This document shows, piece by piece, positions 49,480 through 61,288 of a stretch of 64,000 nt of DNA. The stretch lies in contig JALIRH010000036.1 in the NCBI GenBank assembly GCA_023055505.1, forward strand, positions 4,402,001-4,466,000, in the 5' to 3' direction. The stretch comes from Callipepla californica brunnescens. Lineage: Eukaryota > Chordata > Aves > Galliformes > Odontophoridae. Within the stretch, counting starts at the first letter, position 1. Each line of letters begins with the position of its first letter. The translations under genes and the position numbers were made by a program. A model generated the notes under the pieces. That model searched no databases. It was not told where the DNA came from and worked only from the letters and a program-made list of their open reading frames with translations.

Positions 49480-50100
49480 AAAACCCAGAACTTTGTGAAG
49501 AGTTAAGAACTGAACAGTCCCTACACACTGGGAAGTCCTTGCTGAAACTGTACTGTACCATCTCTTCTCAAAACATTTTCCGACGACCTTGAGACATTTC
49601 TGGTCAAGAAACTCCTGCAATCAACTCCCACTAAGGCAGCAAGCAAAACAGTCTGTTACCAATCTGATTTGATGCATTAATAACTGTACTCTGCTGAACG
49701 ACCCCAGCTCCTTTTGTTTCCACTCTTACCACGAGACAACGTTTCACATGTACATAACTGCAGAAGTTTAAATCTTAAACTGCCATGTTTTTCTCCTCCT
49801 GAAGGGCTGGTGAGTAATGAAAGTTTTGCTTCTCACACTCAGAGCGTTTCATTCTTCTTAGTGGAACAGCTAATTCCTAGCTTCCACACGAGTGATTTTC
49901 TGTACCTGGCCTCCTGTGGACTGGTCTAGCTTTAATGCAAGTGGCAAAGTTGGAAAATTTAATCACAAAAATCCCATGATAAAAGGGGCAGTAGAAGCGA
50001 GTGGAGGTTTACTGAATTGTCCTTTGTCTTAGGTAAAGTATTGGAAACATTTCAGTGCTCTTAGTTACAGCATGAAATAAAATATACTACATAGAATTCT
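49480..50100 (+). other. GABRD: GABRD 3' UTR, approximate
   Basis: Non-coding sequence after the stop codon. The first canonical AATAAA is at 50076-50081, so a 3' UTR of about 0.6 kb is possible. Further AATAAA words at 52234-52239 and 52487-52492 could serve a longer 3' end. Confidence 0.4.
50076..50081 (+). promoter_or_regulatory. Candidate polyadenylation signal AATAAA for GABRD
   Basis: First canonical AATAAA hexamer after the GABRD stop codon, about 600 nt downstream, in AT-rich DNA. The cleavage site was not determined. Confidence 0.35.
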
Positions 50101-52082
50101 ACTGAATTGTTACTAATGACAGCGTTACATTTCAGATCCAAGCGAATGAAAGTTTAAACCCTGAAGCACATTTGTTACTTTAATAGGCCCCAAAGCAGAC
50201 AAAAGTGGTTCAGGGCAAGCTCAGCCTTCCTGTGCTGGATCGCCAGAAGTTTCAGAGGTGCTTGGTAATGAAGGAACTGAAACTCAATTTTCAAGAAGGA
50301 CTTGAGAATTTCTTCTATTAGTTTCAGTGTCAGTCTGCCCCACGTGCCTCTGAAACTCCTCTTTGTATCTGGCTCTAAAAAGCTGAGTGAAGTTCAGAGA
50401 TGTCATTAGTGGCTTTAAGTCACGCAGTCACTTTGGACATTTTTGCAGTTTTTCCTTAGGCTGACATAACATTAGGGCTCTTTGTTTCCCTTATTTGACT
50501 GGAACTTATGGCTACTCCGACACGCTCCTTAATTCAAGGCTGGATCCTCTCACCCTACTCGTACAAAGTAATGCTTGTTCTGTGAATAACTCCAGGGAGC
50601 TCAGCAAATGAAGGCAGAATTCACAACAAATACAAGTTTCATAATTAACCTTTATCACAAAAGCACAGTAAACATTTTAGGATATGGATTAAAACAACAT
50701 ACATATTTAAGACACTTTAAAAGGGAAACGTTGGGTTTTGGCTTTGGGGTTGGGTTTTTTTTTTTTGAGGATTCTGGTGCCTGCAAGGTTAAACAAGACA
50801 AAAAGTTGTAAAGGAGAGCTGTGCTGGGCTTGGAAGATGGGCATGGCTGATGAGCAACAGTTACAATTGCAATGAGGAGGAAACAAGTGGTGGATCACAT
50901 ATCCCTCCTTCATTACTTACCTGTGACACACGGCTTGATTTCATACAACCAGAACTTTAACACAAGTTCATAACTTAAAAAAAGATTTGTTCAGTATCAC
51001 TGAAATAAGAGAATGTGCTGAAGAAAAATTAATGATCCTGAATTGAGCTATGATATAAAATACCCTCCCACCATAAGTCAGGCTTAGGATCACATGGATT
51101 ATTTCTATAATGGAAACACTTTCTGTCAGTCAAGTGCTGGAAGGTGCAAACTGTCATCAAGCTGTATTTTTTCCAGCAAGTTCTGATCAGTCTGGCCCTG
51201 GACTGAGACACCTGGGTTCTGCACTACGCTCTTGCCCCTGACTTGGGGGTGAACCTTCCTTGAGTCATTTCATTGCATCATCTGAATAATTAATGTAATT
51301 ATACTGATTTCTTTACTAAGTCTTTGAGTTTTACAGAAGCAAAACCCTTTTGAGAGGCACAGAAAGTGTCATCCTCCAGCTAGGTATGTACACTCAAACA
51401 AGCTCTCGTGTGCTGCTGTTTCCCATAGTTTCTGAGTCTCATGGATTGAATTAAAACATTCAATTTTCATCTTACTCCTTTTATACGCTTCTCCTTTTAT
51501 ACGTGAAGGCCATCAGGGTTCCCTTCTGTATCCAGCCAGTTCCTCTAGCCATTATCATTGCCTTTCAGGGTCAGTAAATACTCCTAAAAGTGAAATGTTT
51601 GACTAAATCCAGCAGAGAAAATGGTCGTTGCAAGTTCCTATGGAATATAAATCGTAAGAAAGTAATCCATGATTAAAGTTATTAAAGAACAGGAAAAAAA
51701 GCAGTGACCCAGTCCCTGTAGCACACAGTGGCTGGTTATTTAGGGTAATTAGTAAGAAAGTGGCTGCATGCATTCTAAAGGCAGTGTCTAATCTAATTAC
51801 TTCAGCAGTAATAGTTGGTAGTTGTGCACCTGACACAACTCCTTCCCCTGAAGCCAATTGAGATAATCACATGGGGTTATTGGACAAAATGAGTGCTTCT
51901 CCACCTGGGAGGCAGGCACCAGCTCCACACCCTGCTGACTTCTGAAGATTTATTCAATGAATTTTTCTGTAGTTTGACTGCAAATCTTCAGCAAACCTTT
52001 GATTTGATAAAGAAATTCTGGGCATCTAACTTGCAACTGACCAAAGTAAAGCGTGGCTACAATCTTTCCCTCAAAAAAACTG

Positions 52083-52125
52083 AAAACAAACAAACAAACA
52101 AACAAAAAACAACAACAACAAATCC
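52083..52125. repeat. (AAAC)n / (AAC)n simple repeat
   Basis: About six AAAC units followed by AAC units, continuing into A/C-rich low complexity to about 52190. The orientation and A-richness could mark an old retroposon tail, but no body was recognised. Confidence 0.85.
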
Positions 52126-54165
52126 ACCAACCTAACAACAAAAAACACCAAAACCACAACCTGAGACAAAACAGTAACACCAAAACCAAACCCAGATATG
52201 CCAGGCTGTCACAGTGCTGCGGACAGAAGCATGAATAAAAGGGGGAAGAAAGCCCTCTGAATATTTTAGGAAGTCAGGATGTGAGCGTCCATATGGCAGC
52301 TGTGTCCACTCCGGGAGTTCGGTGACTCAGAGAGGAGAACAGGTGCTCCTGCTGCACAAGACAGAACACCTCCATTGTGAAGTTACACTGTTTGAAACGT
52401 TAAGCCAGAAATAAAACAGGTGCCATTCAGAGTCTCCTGCAGGAGGGACTTCAGTACAGGAGCACTGTGTAACTACGGGAATTTTGAATAAAACTGAAGC
52501 TTCTGTACCTTTGAGAGTGGTTTATGTCTCTGGGTTTTCTTATCCATTTGAAAAACATTACACATTATTAATATCTAAAGAGAATGCCCTCATCAGCTCT
52601 AACTTTACAGCACACATAATAAACAGAAATAAACTAAATCTGATGTCAGTGGAAGGCTAACAAGCTTTGGGTGGGTTGTACTAACATCAGGGAGGAAATA
52701 TATATGAGGGCTGTATCTGAAAGTATTTATATTCTGTTCAGCAAATATGAGCACTGCTGTAGAGTCCTGGTGTGTCTGAGAGAAAATACGTGGGATATGT
52801 ATTAATGTAATCATTCCCAATGTGAAGTGTTAATAAAGCATAGTTTGTACAGAAATGGCAGCTCCTATGAAACTGCCAAAATAGACATTGCAACTATTGA
52901 ACCGAAAGACAGAAGACATTATAGGGAAAATCAAAATAACCTCAGGGATTTCATCCCATAATGAAGCCTTGCCTTTTCTGTGCCCAGGGGCTCATAAAAC
53001 TCTCATTTGGCCTTGACAACGGAAGAGAAAGGACCATTCTGTACTCATGAGTGCTGTCTGTGGGGCTCTTATGCAGACTACTGTATTTATGTTAAAAAAA
53101 ATTAGCTGCTGCTACCTAAAGAGGTTGAAAAGAAGGCACAAGATGAAGAGCAAGACATTGCATCATTTGTTTGATAGGTATGCTTGCAGCGACAGCACTA
53201 TTAGGAGGTTAATATGCAGATAAGCCTGCCCTGTTTCTGGGCAAGAAGGAAGCATTTATTCCAGTTAAAGCAGAAGCTCTCACATCAGTTCTTACCAGGT
53301 TTCCTAATCCAACAGATAATGTAGCGAAACCAATTTAACTCAATGAGGCTTCTGCTGTTGGTACAACAAAACACTTAATACGAACACTCATTTTAAATAT
53401 TCAGTCATTAACCTAAGAAAGCACTTCACATTAAGAGGAAAACAGCTCCCCCTGCATCTGCGTCTGTGCAGCAGAACAGACAACAAAAGCTTACTGAAAC
53501 TTTCCTAGGATGCTTGTTAAAAAAAAACCCACACGTCTGATCTTCCCTCATGCTCTCTTGATTGCAGTGGCTTAAAGCACTGCAAAGGTCGAAAGCTTGT
53601 TTGATGTCATAGTAATACCGTGTGCAATGTTACAAACATATACAGACACTTCTTCCTAATTGAAGACTGAAGAATAATGGAGCAGTGAACGTATCTGTCT
53701 GGAAAACTTTGGCAGCTGAAATGCGAGGCACTTGTCCCTGCTTTTACAGCTCGTGTCTGAAATGAAAGGACTTTGAAGACCTAAGCTCATCATTACATAA
53801 CGCATTAAAGATCTGCTCTCTCCTCGTACAAGCTTTGTGTCATGGCTATTCCTTTTACTAAGTCATGCACAGGAAAAACAAATCTGGGAAGACAGTAAAG
53901 TGCACTCTGTCAGAAAATGTAGCACCAACAGAACTAATCAGATGTTACTGAAGTTCCCTGTTCAGCAAAATGGTGGTCCAAAATAAAAGAACTCCAAACA
54001 TTCCTGATCTCTCAGGTATCTCAAAACTTGTGGTCACTCCAGATGTAGGACCAACAGTGCACTGCAGTGACTAATTCTATTGAAGCAAAGGCTCCTGTAC
54101 CCACGTGTCCAATCTCTGTCCCTCGGTTTAAAGCCTGCCATGAACCTGCGACGTATGTTCACCTT

Positions 54166-54203
54166 CTCCTGAGATCAGCAGGGCCTCCTGAGATCAGCAG
54201 GGC
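54166..54203. repeat. Tandem 19-bp duplication
   Basis: Two perfect copies of ctcctgagatcagcagggc in direct succession. The perfect identity suggests a recent duplication. Confidence 0.9.
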
Positions 54204-55879
54204 ACTGGAATTACCTTTGCTGGCACAGAGATCATAAAGCCCTCAATTTTCATGCACTAGGTTGCCAGATGGGATGAAGGGGACAATTTTCTTTCCATTA
54301 TAATAAATAATTGGCCAGCTGGGAACAGACACGGCTGGAAGCTGCAAGCAAATACAAAGTCCACTGGGCTATTCCAGTATTAGAACTACCACAGTCTTCT
54401 AAGATTATAAAGACTGATGAAATACAGAGTAATCTGTAAAACATCTGGCACGGTACCCTGTCCAGGCTGTTCTTCCTTTGTTGCTGTGTTTCTTTCGGAG
54501 TTAGACAAACACAGATCTATTTCTGTACATCTTACCAGATTTTTAGACACCTATTTAGGATTATGTAGCCCTTATCTTAAAGGGTCTTAAAGAACTACTT
54601 GTCATAATGGTGTCTTAATTCAAGTAAAAGCTTTTGTTTGTTTTTTTGTCAAGACTGTAAGGAATATGCAAGTAGTTTGTGGATAAAGCCATTCAAGAAA
54701 ACTAATCTCAGCAAGGAAGGGATAGAAAAACCTGCAGGTTGTGCTGCTCATCGTCAGATCTAAAAAACCACAACTCTGTATCTTTCTGCTTAAATCTGTA
54801 AGAACTTTGCACCTCATCTGTTCTAAGTGGAGTCCACACAGAGCAATGATTAGAACATTTAAGAGTAGAAATATCCCCAGTAGTTTTGTCATTTAAGCGC
54901 TGAAGGCCCTAGCTGAGTCACATCCTAATTAATTGCACAACTTTATCTGTTCACTGAACTATCAGAATTAACTTAAGAGAGCTTCTCCTCATTTGTTACA
55001 CCCAGTGGAAATGGAAGATGTAAGCCAACAGAGTAATAGCTCCCAAACTGCAAGGACAGCATCTCTCTCTCTATTCAATACCCCTGTGAAATATTCCTGA
55101 GGAGATGTATTCCTTTCAAAGGAAGCCTTCTGTATCAACCAGACAGAGTGCTCTGGAGATGATTTAGAGCAACTGGCAGCGACTAAGAGCTAACACAGGA
55201 TTCTCAGCTCCCTTTAACAGCACCTCGCCTCCCATTCACAGTCCCTGCAGCCGACCCAGAATGTTTCCCTCACAAACTTGCAGTTCTCTTTTAATATTTT
55301 ATATAAATATTAAACTAGGTAATCCTCACTGGGTTCAAGAGCTGAGCTTTTTCCCTTTAGGATCCAGGATACACGAGAAGTTATCAAACTGACTTTCTAA
55401 ATTGATGCACAGTTAATACTTTAAGGTGAAGACAAAGAGTTTCAACACGAAAATTAACGTTTTTACCAAAACACAGAAGAAATAAACCATGCTAGCTGAT
55501 AAATCTTTCCTGTGATGACTCTCAAACACTTTTGTGACATCATTTCAAACTGTTCTTCACCTGATTTTATAATCCCCTCTCCATTAAATGAACACTGCGA
55601 TATGGTAAATAGCCCAATGCTGCATAGGTTTCCATGAACGTTTAAATAGTTGTCTGTGCCTTGTTATCAGCCAGCAACACTGCTCACAAGAAGGAGCCCA
55701 GCACTGCTGTACTGACACAGCTGCATGGAAGAGGCAAATGCAAAGAGGGAATAAGGGGTACCAGGGGGAAAGTGTAACAAAACTCAATTTCAACTGCAAC
55801 TGCAGCCGCCCAAAGCCACGTATTACTTACAGACTTTAAGCAGGATGAGTGGAAACTGAATTTTGTCCTTCTCTGACCT

Positions 55880-55895
55880 AAAAAAAAAAAAAAAA
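55880..55895. repeat. Poly-A run of about 16
   Basis: A homopolymer run without a recognisable retroposon body beside it. Confidence 0.85.
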
Positions 55896-56009
55896 GGGAT
55901 GCTATTTCTTTGTTCTCCTGGTTCGCAGCTATTTGTGCCAGAACACTGGTAACATCAGTACAGCACGGGACAGATGTGATTATTCTCACAGCGTGCACCA
56001 AACCGATCA

Positions 56010-56053
56010 CTTTTAAACCCAGAAACGTTCTCTTTTAAACCCAGGAGCGTTCT
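56010..56053. repeat. Tandem 22-bp repeat, two copies
   Basis: The unit cttttaaacccagaaacgttct is followed directly by a copy differing at two positions. It lies at the upstream edge of the PRKCZ CpG island. Confidence 0.85.
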
Positions 56054-56548
56054 CGTTTCTCCCTGGCTGCGGTGTATGAAACCACGTTTGTCGCCGACCC
56101 GTTTCTTTCGAGCACTGCACACAGAGCACACACCCAGCTTGTGAAGCAGCGCTCCTTCCCCTCAGCAAAGCCCGACGCTCCCACGTCGCGACCCACTCAC
56201 GCAGCCCTCCCCTCAGGGCCGCGCGTTGGCGGGAACGTGTCGCCATCTGCTGGACGCGGACCGCGGGACGCTGCGCCCGCCCCTCCTCCCCCCCCGGGGC
56301 CGTTATAGCGGAGCCCGGAGCGGTTCGCTGTGCCCCGGGACGGCGCCCAGGAGGCGCTCGCATCCCTCCCAGCGCTGCTCCTCACCGCTCTGTGCCCGCC
56401 TGCTGCCGCGGCTCCCGGCACGGAGATAGCACAGCGGCGCGGCCCGGAGCTCCGGGGGGAGCTGGGCGAGGCGGCCCCAACCGTGAAGAGATCGCCGCAC
56501 CTGTCACCTCAGCGCCACGGATGGGCGCGCTTGCCGCTTGCTTTTCTG

Positions 56549-56735
56549 ATTGGCCGCAGGTGTTCGGTTCCCGCTTCCGTTCCGGCTTCTGATTGGTCGG
56601 GCGGTCCCTACTCTCCCAGGTAACGGTTCCTGGCCTACGATTGGCGGTAGGTAGACGGTATCCTTTTGGGGATTGGCTCCAGGTGAGTCGAAGCTCCCTA
56701 TTGGCTGACAGGTAAAGCGGGAGGCATCCTATTGG
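56549..56735 (-). promoter_or_regulatory. Six same-orientation ATTGG (inverted CCAAT) boxes
   Basis: ATTGG occurs at 56549, 56592, 56640, 56672, 56700 and 56731, spaced 43, 48, 32, 28 and 31 nt. All point the same way and most are followed by C and, 4-25 nt later, AGGT. This resembles both an NF-Y binding array and a degenerate repeat of about 30 bp. It ends 86 nt before the PRKCZ ATG. Confidence 0.7.
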
Positions 56736-56756
56736 CTGCGGGAGTTAGCCCTCAGT

Positions 56757-56766
56757 CCGCCATGTT
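56757..56766 (+). promoter_or_regulatory. YY1-like site near the PRKCZ start
   Basis: CCGCCATGTT matches most of the YY1 core (GCCGCCATnTT). Such sites often lie just downstream of transcription starts. Its ATG (56762) is out of frame with PRKCZ and its ORF runs to a TGA at about 56857, overlapping the PRKCZ start. Confidence 0.4.
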
Positions 56767-56820
56767 CGCTGCTGTGGCGCCGTTGCCGGCGGGCGGGGCG
56801 GCGGAGCGCGGCTCGGCGCG

Positions 56821-56894
56821 ATGGGCTCCAAAGTTAACGCGAGCAGAGTTAACTTGAACAAAGACATCATCAGAGTGAAGGCACACTACAGCGG
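56821..56894 (+). CDS. PRKCZ: PRKCZ coding exon 1
   Basis: 74 coding nt from the ATG to donor AGCGG/gtgagt. It encodes [20 protein letters not shown] then AHYSG. The Gly2 context resembles an N-myristoylation motif. Confidence 0.88.
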
Positions 56895-59800
56895 GTGAGT
56901 CTGCGCCCCGTGGTGTCCCGGCGGGTCTACCGGGCTGCGGTTTGATCGCCGTAACAGGTTACCCGCGGTGTCGGCGCGGTCGTGGTTCGTCTGGTAATTA
57001 AAAGGAGTTATTAAAGCGATTATTAAAGCAGCGTCCTGATTCCTGCGGCGTTCTGGCTGTGGGAAAGAGTCCGTGCTTTTGGCCTTGAAGTGGGGGGAAA
57101 TGTGCGCAAACGGTGTGAAGTTACTGGAATAAATTAAACAAATTAATTAAAGAATTAAATTGAATAAATTTTAATAATTATTAAATAAATAAACGAAATA
57201 CATATGAGAAGTTAAAGAGCCTTGGTTGGCTCTCACAGTGGCGGCGGATCCAGGTGAACCTGTGCGAGCTCTGTAAGGGTTCAGTTTTGCCAAATTAAAC
57301 ACCTGGGCATTGGGCAGATCTGCTGTCCTGCACTGGATAAATACCTGAGGTAAACTCCTGTCTGTTATCCTGCCTCTTATTCCTGCTCTCTGCTCCCCCC
57401 TTTCCCCTCCCAGCGGTTTGAGAAGTGCACACAGCCGCCGCCGTTATCTCTGCGGTGCTCATGGTGGCAGCTGTGATTTGGGGCAGTAAATCACGCCGTG
57501 GTCCTCGTGGCTTCGGTCAGTCGTTGGCAGTCAGAAGGTCTCGCTCGTTGCTTCAGCGTGAAATTCGGTGTTTCAGACAGATTTGCTGCCACGATGTGAG
57601 TTAGCACTGCTTTGATCTGCTTTGTCTTTCGTTTGAGGAGTTAAATGTTTGGCCGAAGTGTATCTTCAAACTTGGAGTACTTAGCCTGAAATTACTGGCA
57701 CCTGATAACAGTAGCATCAGTAATCTTCTCTGATATTTTTCCTGCCCAAACAAGCAAATGTTGCTACTGTGGTTTTAAATACTATGGTGTAGAAAAGTGC
57801 TTTTAATTAAATGTAATTGTGAAAGCAGTTCCACCAGACTTAATTTAAACTGAGGTGCTTTCTTGTTAAACGTACCAACTCAGTGCCAAGTAACTCAGCA
57901 TTCTGAGTGCAGAATTCTGGAGTGATTTGGACTGTAGGTTTTGGTCTCTTCCATGTCGAGCCCAGAGCTGGACAACTTCAGAATTAGTGCTGAGATCATT
58001 CAGATAGCTGCTAAAAGAACTTAAAATAGAAGCTGAAAGCATGTTAAATTAAATAGCAGGAATCTGTAGTAAGTGATAGGATTGCTTAGAAATCGGAGTT
58101 CAATCTAAGCATGAGGAAGTCATAAAACACAGTGTTCAGTCCATCTCTGGAGTTCCAGGGCTGCAGGTATGCGTGTTTCTGGGTGTGGCACTTCATACCA
58201 TAGCGTAGTATAAATCTCTGAATAGATAGCAGAAGGGGAACTTGCACTACTTCTCATTGCATTATGCCAGTTACTTCATGCATTGTTACTCATATGTTAG
58301 TGTGAGCACTTTATATGAAGAATGCTGATCCCGTAGGTGTGGTGTTGCAGGTTGGAATCCACGGATGGAGCTGTTGGAATACACAGGTTTGTGCAGGTAT
58401 CTCTGACAAAAGTTTGACTTCATGTCACGCAGGGACATCCTGATAACGAACTTGGATGCATCCATTAGCTACGATGAGCTTTGCAACGAAGTGCACGAGA
58501 TGTGTGATCTGCAACAGGAGCAGCCAATTACCCTCAAGTGGATCGATGATGAAGGTACTGTACTGAAATACTGCTTGGTAGTTCTCAGTTTTTGGTGCGT
58601 TATGGTATGAACAGAGGCAATGAAGGATCTTAAATAAAGGCCATTCATGTTGTGGGGTTATTCAGACTTGTTGCTTTATTAAACAGAGTGTTGTCCCCTG
58701 CTATTTACAAGTGAAACGCGTTTCAGAATATCAGGATTGTACTGTAACTGGATCCAATTCTACAGAGTGAAGGCTCTGCTGAGCTTGAACGTTTTACTAT
58801 TACATACTCAGACACTGAATACTGAGTTGTATTTGTGCTGCTGATGCCATACCCCTCGAAATACTCCGTTCAGCAGGATGACTTGTCTTGTGTCTTCTGA
58901 GCTACGTTTTGCCTCTAGAGTGTGCTTTTGAGAAGTAAAGCATTTGTAAGATCAGAAGACTGTTTTTTTAACTTACTGGATCTTTTTTTGTGTTTTGTGC
59001 AAGATAGATGCTATGAATTGACATTATGGTAAGTGGTTTTCTTCTATGGGCTGCACTTGGCAGCTGTGTGCTTGTCCCTGATTGTAGCACTGGCTATATT
59101 GTCTGCCATAGCCTGTTTAAACTCTAGAGAACATGTTCATATTTAAAGGAGAATTCTACAAATTTGTTAGTATCCTGTTGATATAAAACACGATGATCAA
59201 GCATGAGATAAAGTGACATCAACTTATAAGAAGTAAACTGGTCTGGGGAAAAGTTCTGGTGTATGTAAGATGTGACGTGTCCAGGAAAAGAAAATTAGGG
59301 GGCTGAATTTAATGTGTGGGGGGAAATAATGAGAGCTTTTATGTCAGTGAAGCATGGAGTTCACAAAGTCCTGTAGGAATCACTTGTTCGAGTCTCTGCT
59401 GCTTACTTTCTTCCTGCAGGAAAGGTTGATGTTGGCAAGTCTTGTTCTAAGTTTTCCTTGCGTGTAAAGGATTTCAGCATTGTGTTTCTTCAAAAAACAG
59501 TTGTGAGAAATTTACCTTTTCTTTACCCTTCCTGTAGGCCCTGAAATGTCATCCTGATGTGAGATGGCTTTCGGTGTTTCTTCTTGCTGCACAGTGTGGC
59601 ATTTCTCTACAGCCTTAAGTTAGATAGAGCCTCCTGGTTGCCGTGAGTAGGAGCTGGAAGTGCTTGGCACTGTGTGCCTCTGCTGCCCGTTTGCTGTTTT
59701 TATAACTCAGATGGCTGCTTACAACCTGCAGGTGTGACGCAGCTGTGATTGTGATGGGCGGATCTCTTGGCTGATATGTTGTGAACAGCTGCCATCCAAT

Positions 59801-61288
59801 TGTGCAATTGCACTAGCACGCAGTTTCATCTTAGACTGACAGGGAAGATGTAGACAGCTATACTGGTTTCAGGTTGTTTCATTGCTGTGTGCAGCAGTCT
59901 AATAAAAAGTAACTTGAGAAGAAGTATATATTGCATGTGTGTAGCTTTTGGAACTGCATGATGGCTGATGAAGGGAAGATCCAGGTGGCACAGAAGATTG
60001 GCTTTTGTTGAGGGTGGGTTTTTGCTGGTGTTACTGGTGCAGATGAGTCATGCATTGCTTGGTCTGTGGGTTGAGGTTTTCCTTGGAGGATGCAGTTGGG
60101 GGGTTTAAGTATGGAGAACGTTTTTAGAGGAGAAAAGCTTTCTGCTCTTGTCACTAACTTGCTTTTGATTAATTGCCATCATCCACGGTTGTTTTTTCTT
60201 CTTGTAAAGCTTATTTTGATGTTTTTATATCCACTAAATATACCCCTTATGATGGTGTGAATGCTTGTGTTCCTAATTATTTTCTTTGTGTAAGGTGTGG
60301 ACAAAATACAGTGCTCGAGCTGAGGCTTCAGTGTTCTGTAATGCCTGTCTCCATTCAGTTTACTTTTTTTGTTAATTATTAGGCTGTTCTGGTATACAAT
60401 TGAGGCTAACACATTGCTGTTGCCTTTCTGAGTGGATTTAAAGGCTTGTTCTTCACTAATAAAGTGTGTGAGTGCGGAAGACAAAATTTTCAGGGTCCTA
60501 CAAAGTGATCTTTTTTCTTCTCAGCCTGGTGTTAAGATGTTCAAACATCTGCTCACTGAATCGCGCTGTTCCATTTGCGAACTAGCATCGTGTGTTTCTG
60601 ACTACTTAGCTTAGATGAAAACAGAAGGAAAAGAAATTGTTCTTACGTTCTGTATGTGATCAGAGTGCCTGATTAATTTCAAGTTACTGACAGAAAAGCA
60701 GTCCGGGGTGGTACTAGCTGAAAAAGCCTACGTAGTATTTCAGTTATAAATTTGCCATGTTTTGTTTTTCCCCTCAGGTGACCCATGTACCATCTCATCT
60801 CAGATGGAATTGGAAGAAGCCTTCCGTTTGTATTGTCAGAACAGAGAGGAAGGGCTGATTATTCATGGCAAGTATTGTACAGTTTGAGGCCTTGTGTGTA
60901 TTTGTTGAGAAACGTAACAGCTTCAGAAATGTGAGATTGGAACCACTTTTGCCTGTCAGGCAGTATTCCTCCATGTGTGCCTGGTTCCCCGTGCCTTGGT
61001 GTTGTAAGACTGAAGCGTTCTGTTGGCTGTGGGTTGCAAAGCTGCACAGCGGAGTGGGCTTTGGGTTCTGAACCCCAGCTCTGTGAATCTGGGCAGTGTG
61101 GGTGTAGTTGTGACTGTGCTTCATGAAGGAGTACTACTTCATGGCTTTCAGAAAGTTTTGGTTTTGAGTAAGTATATTCAGGGATCAGCTAATGGTACTG
61201 AGACTCTTTTCACTTAAAAACTTACGTTTTTTTCCAGTTTTCCCAAGTATTCCAGAGAGACCTGGCATGCCTTGCCCAGGAGAAGACA
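56821..61288 (+). CDS. PRKCZ: Atypical protein kinase C zeta, first four exons (PB1 domain), partial
   Basis: Four exons (74+122+90+51 nt) give 112 codons plus one base; the remaining exons lie right of the window. Atypical PKC acts in cell polarity (with PAR6/PAR3) and in signalling through p62 and MEK5, contacts made by the PB1 domain. Visible PB1 features: basic RVKAHY with Lys20, and the acidic OPCA motif around WIDDEGDPC (Asp63, Glu65, Asp67). Zeta rather than iota is favoured by [10 protein letters not shown] and EEGLIIHVFPS, by [10 protein letters not shown] occurring at the right place in both, and by synteny with GABRD. The ATG has G at -3 and +4. The N-terminus ([15 protein letters not shown]) differs from mammalian zeta. 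Pseudosubstrate, C1 and kinase domains should follow in exons outside the window. Confidence 0.93.
57120..57205. repeat. AT-rich low-complexity stretch
   Basis: A run of AATTAA/AAATAAATAA words in PRKCZ intron 1, just after the CpG island. Confidence 0.7.
58433..58554 (+). CDS. PRKCZ: PRKCZ coding exon 2
   Basis: 122 nt, acceptor tgtcacgcag, donor GATGAAG/gtactg. It encodes [20 protein letters not shown] and TLKWIDDE, the core of the PB1 fold. Confidence 0.95.
60778..60867 (+). CDS. PRKCZ: PRKCZ coding exon 3, followed by a GC donor
   Basis: 90 nt, acceptor ttcccctcag. It encodes [20 protein letters not shown] and EEGLIIH. The frame requires the exon to end at CATG with intron start gcaagt. 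A GT five bases (60872) further on would shift the frame. Confidence 0.93.
61238..61288 (+). CDS. PRKCZ: PRKCZ coding exon 4
   Basis: 51 nt, acceptor gtttttttccag, donor GAAGACA/gtgagt. It encodes [17 protein letters not shown], the linker between PB1 and the pseudosubstrate. The next exon lies beyond the window. Confidence 0.95.

Larger units (their letters stand above)
50101..56009. other. GABRD-PRKCZ intergenic region
   Basis: About 6 kb with no gene recognised. It contains an A-rich simple repeat, short tandem duplications and a poly-A run, and no open frame with protein-like features. A longer GABRD 3' UTR could occupy the left part. Confidence 0.7.
56200..56960. promoter_or_regulatory. 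CpG island at the PRKCZ promoter and first exon
   Basis: GC-rich, CpG-dense DNA over the first PRKCZ coding exon. No TATA box is apparent. It contains the ATTGG array and a YY1-like site, which fits a broad housekeeping-type promoter. Confidence 0.75.

Noticed and set aside
52050..52240. A-rich tract as a retroposon tail
   Set aside because: No element body, target-site duplication or internal promoter could be recognised beside it.
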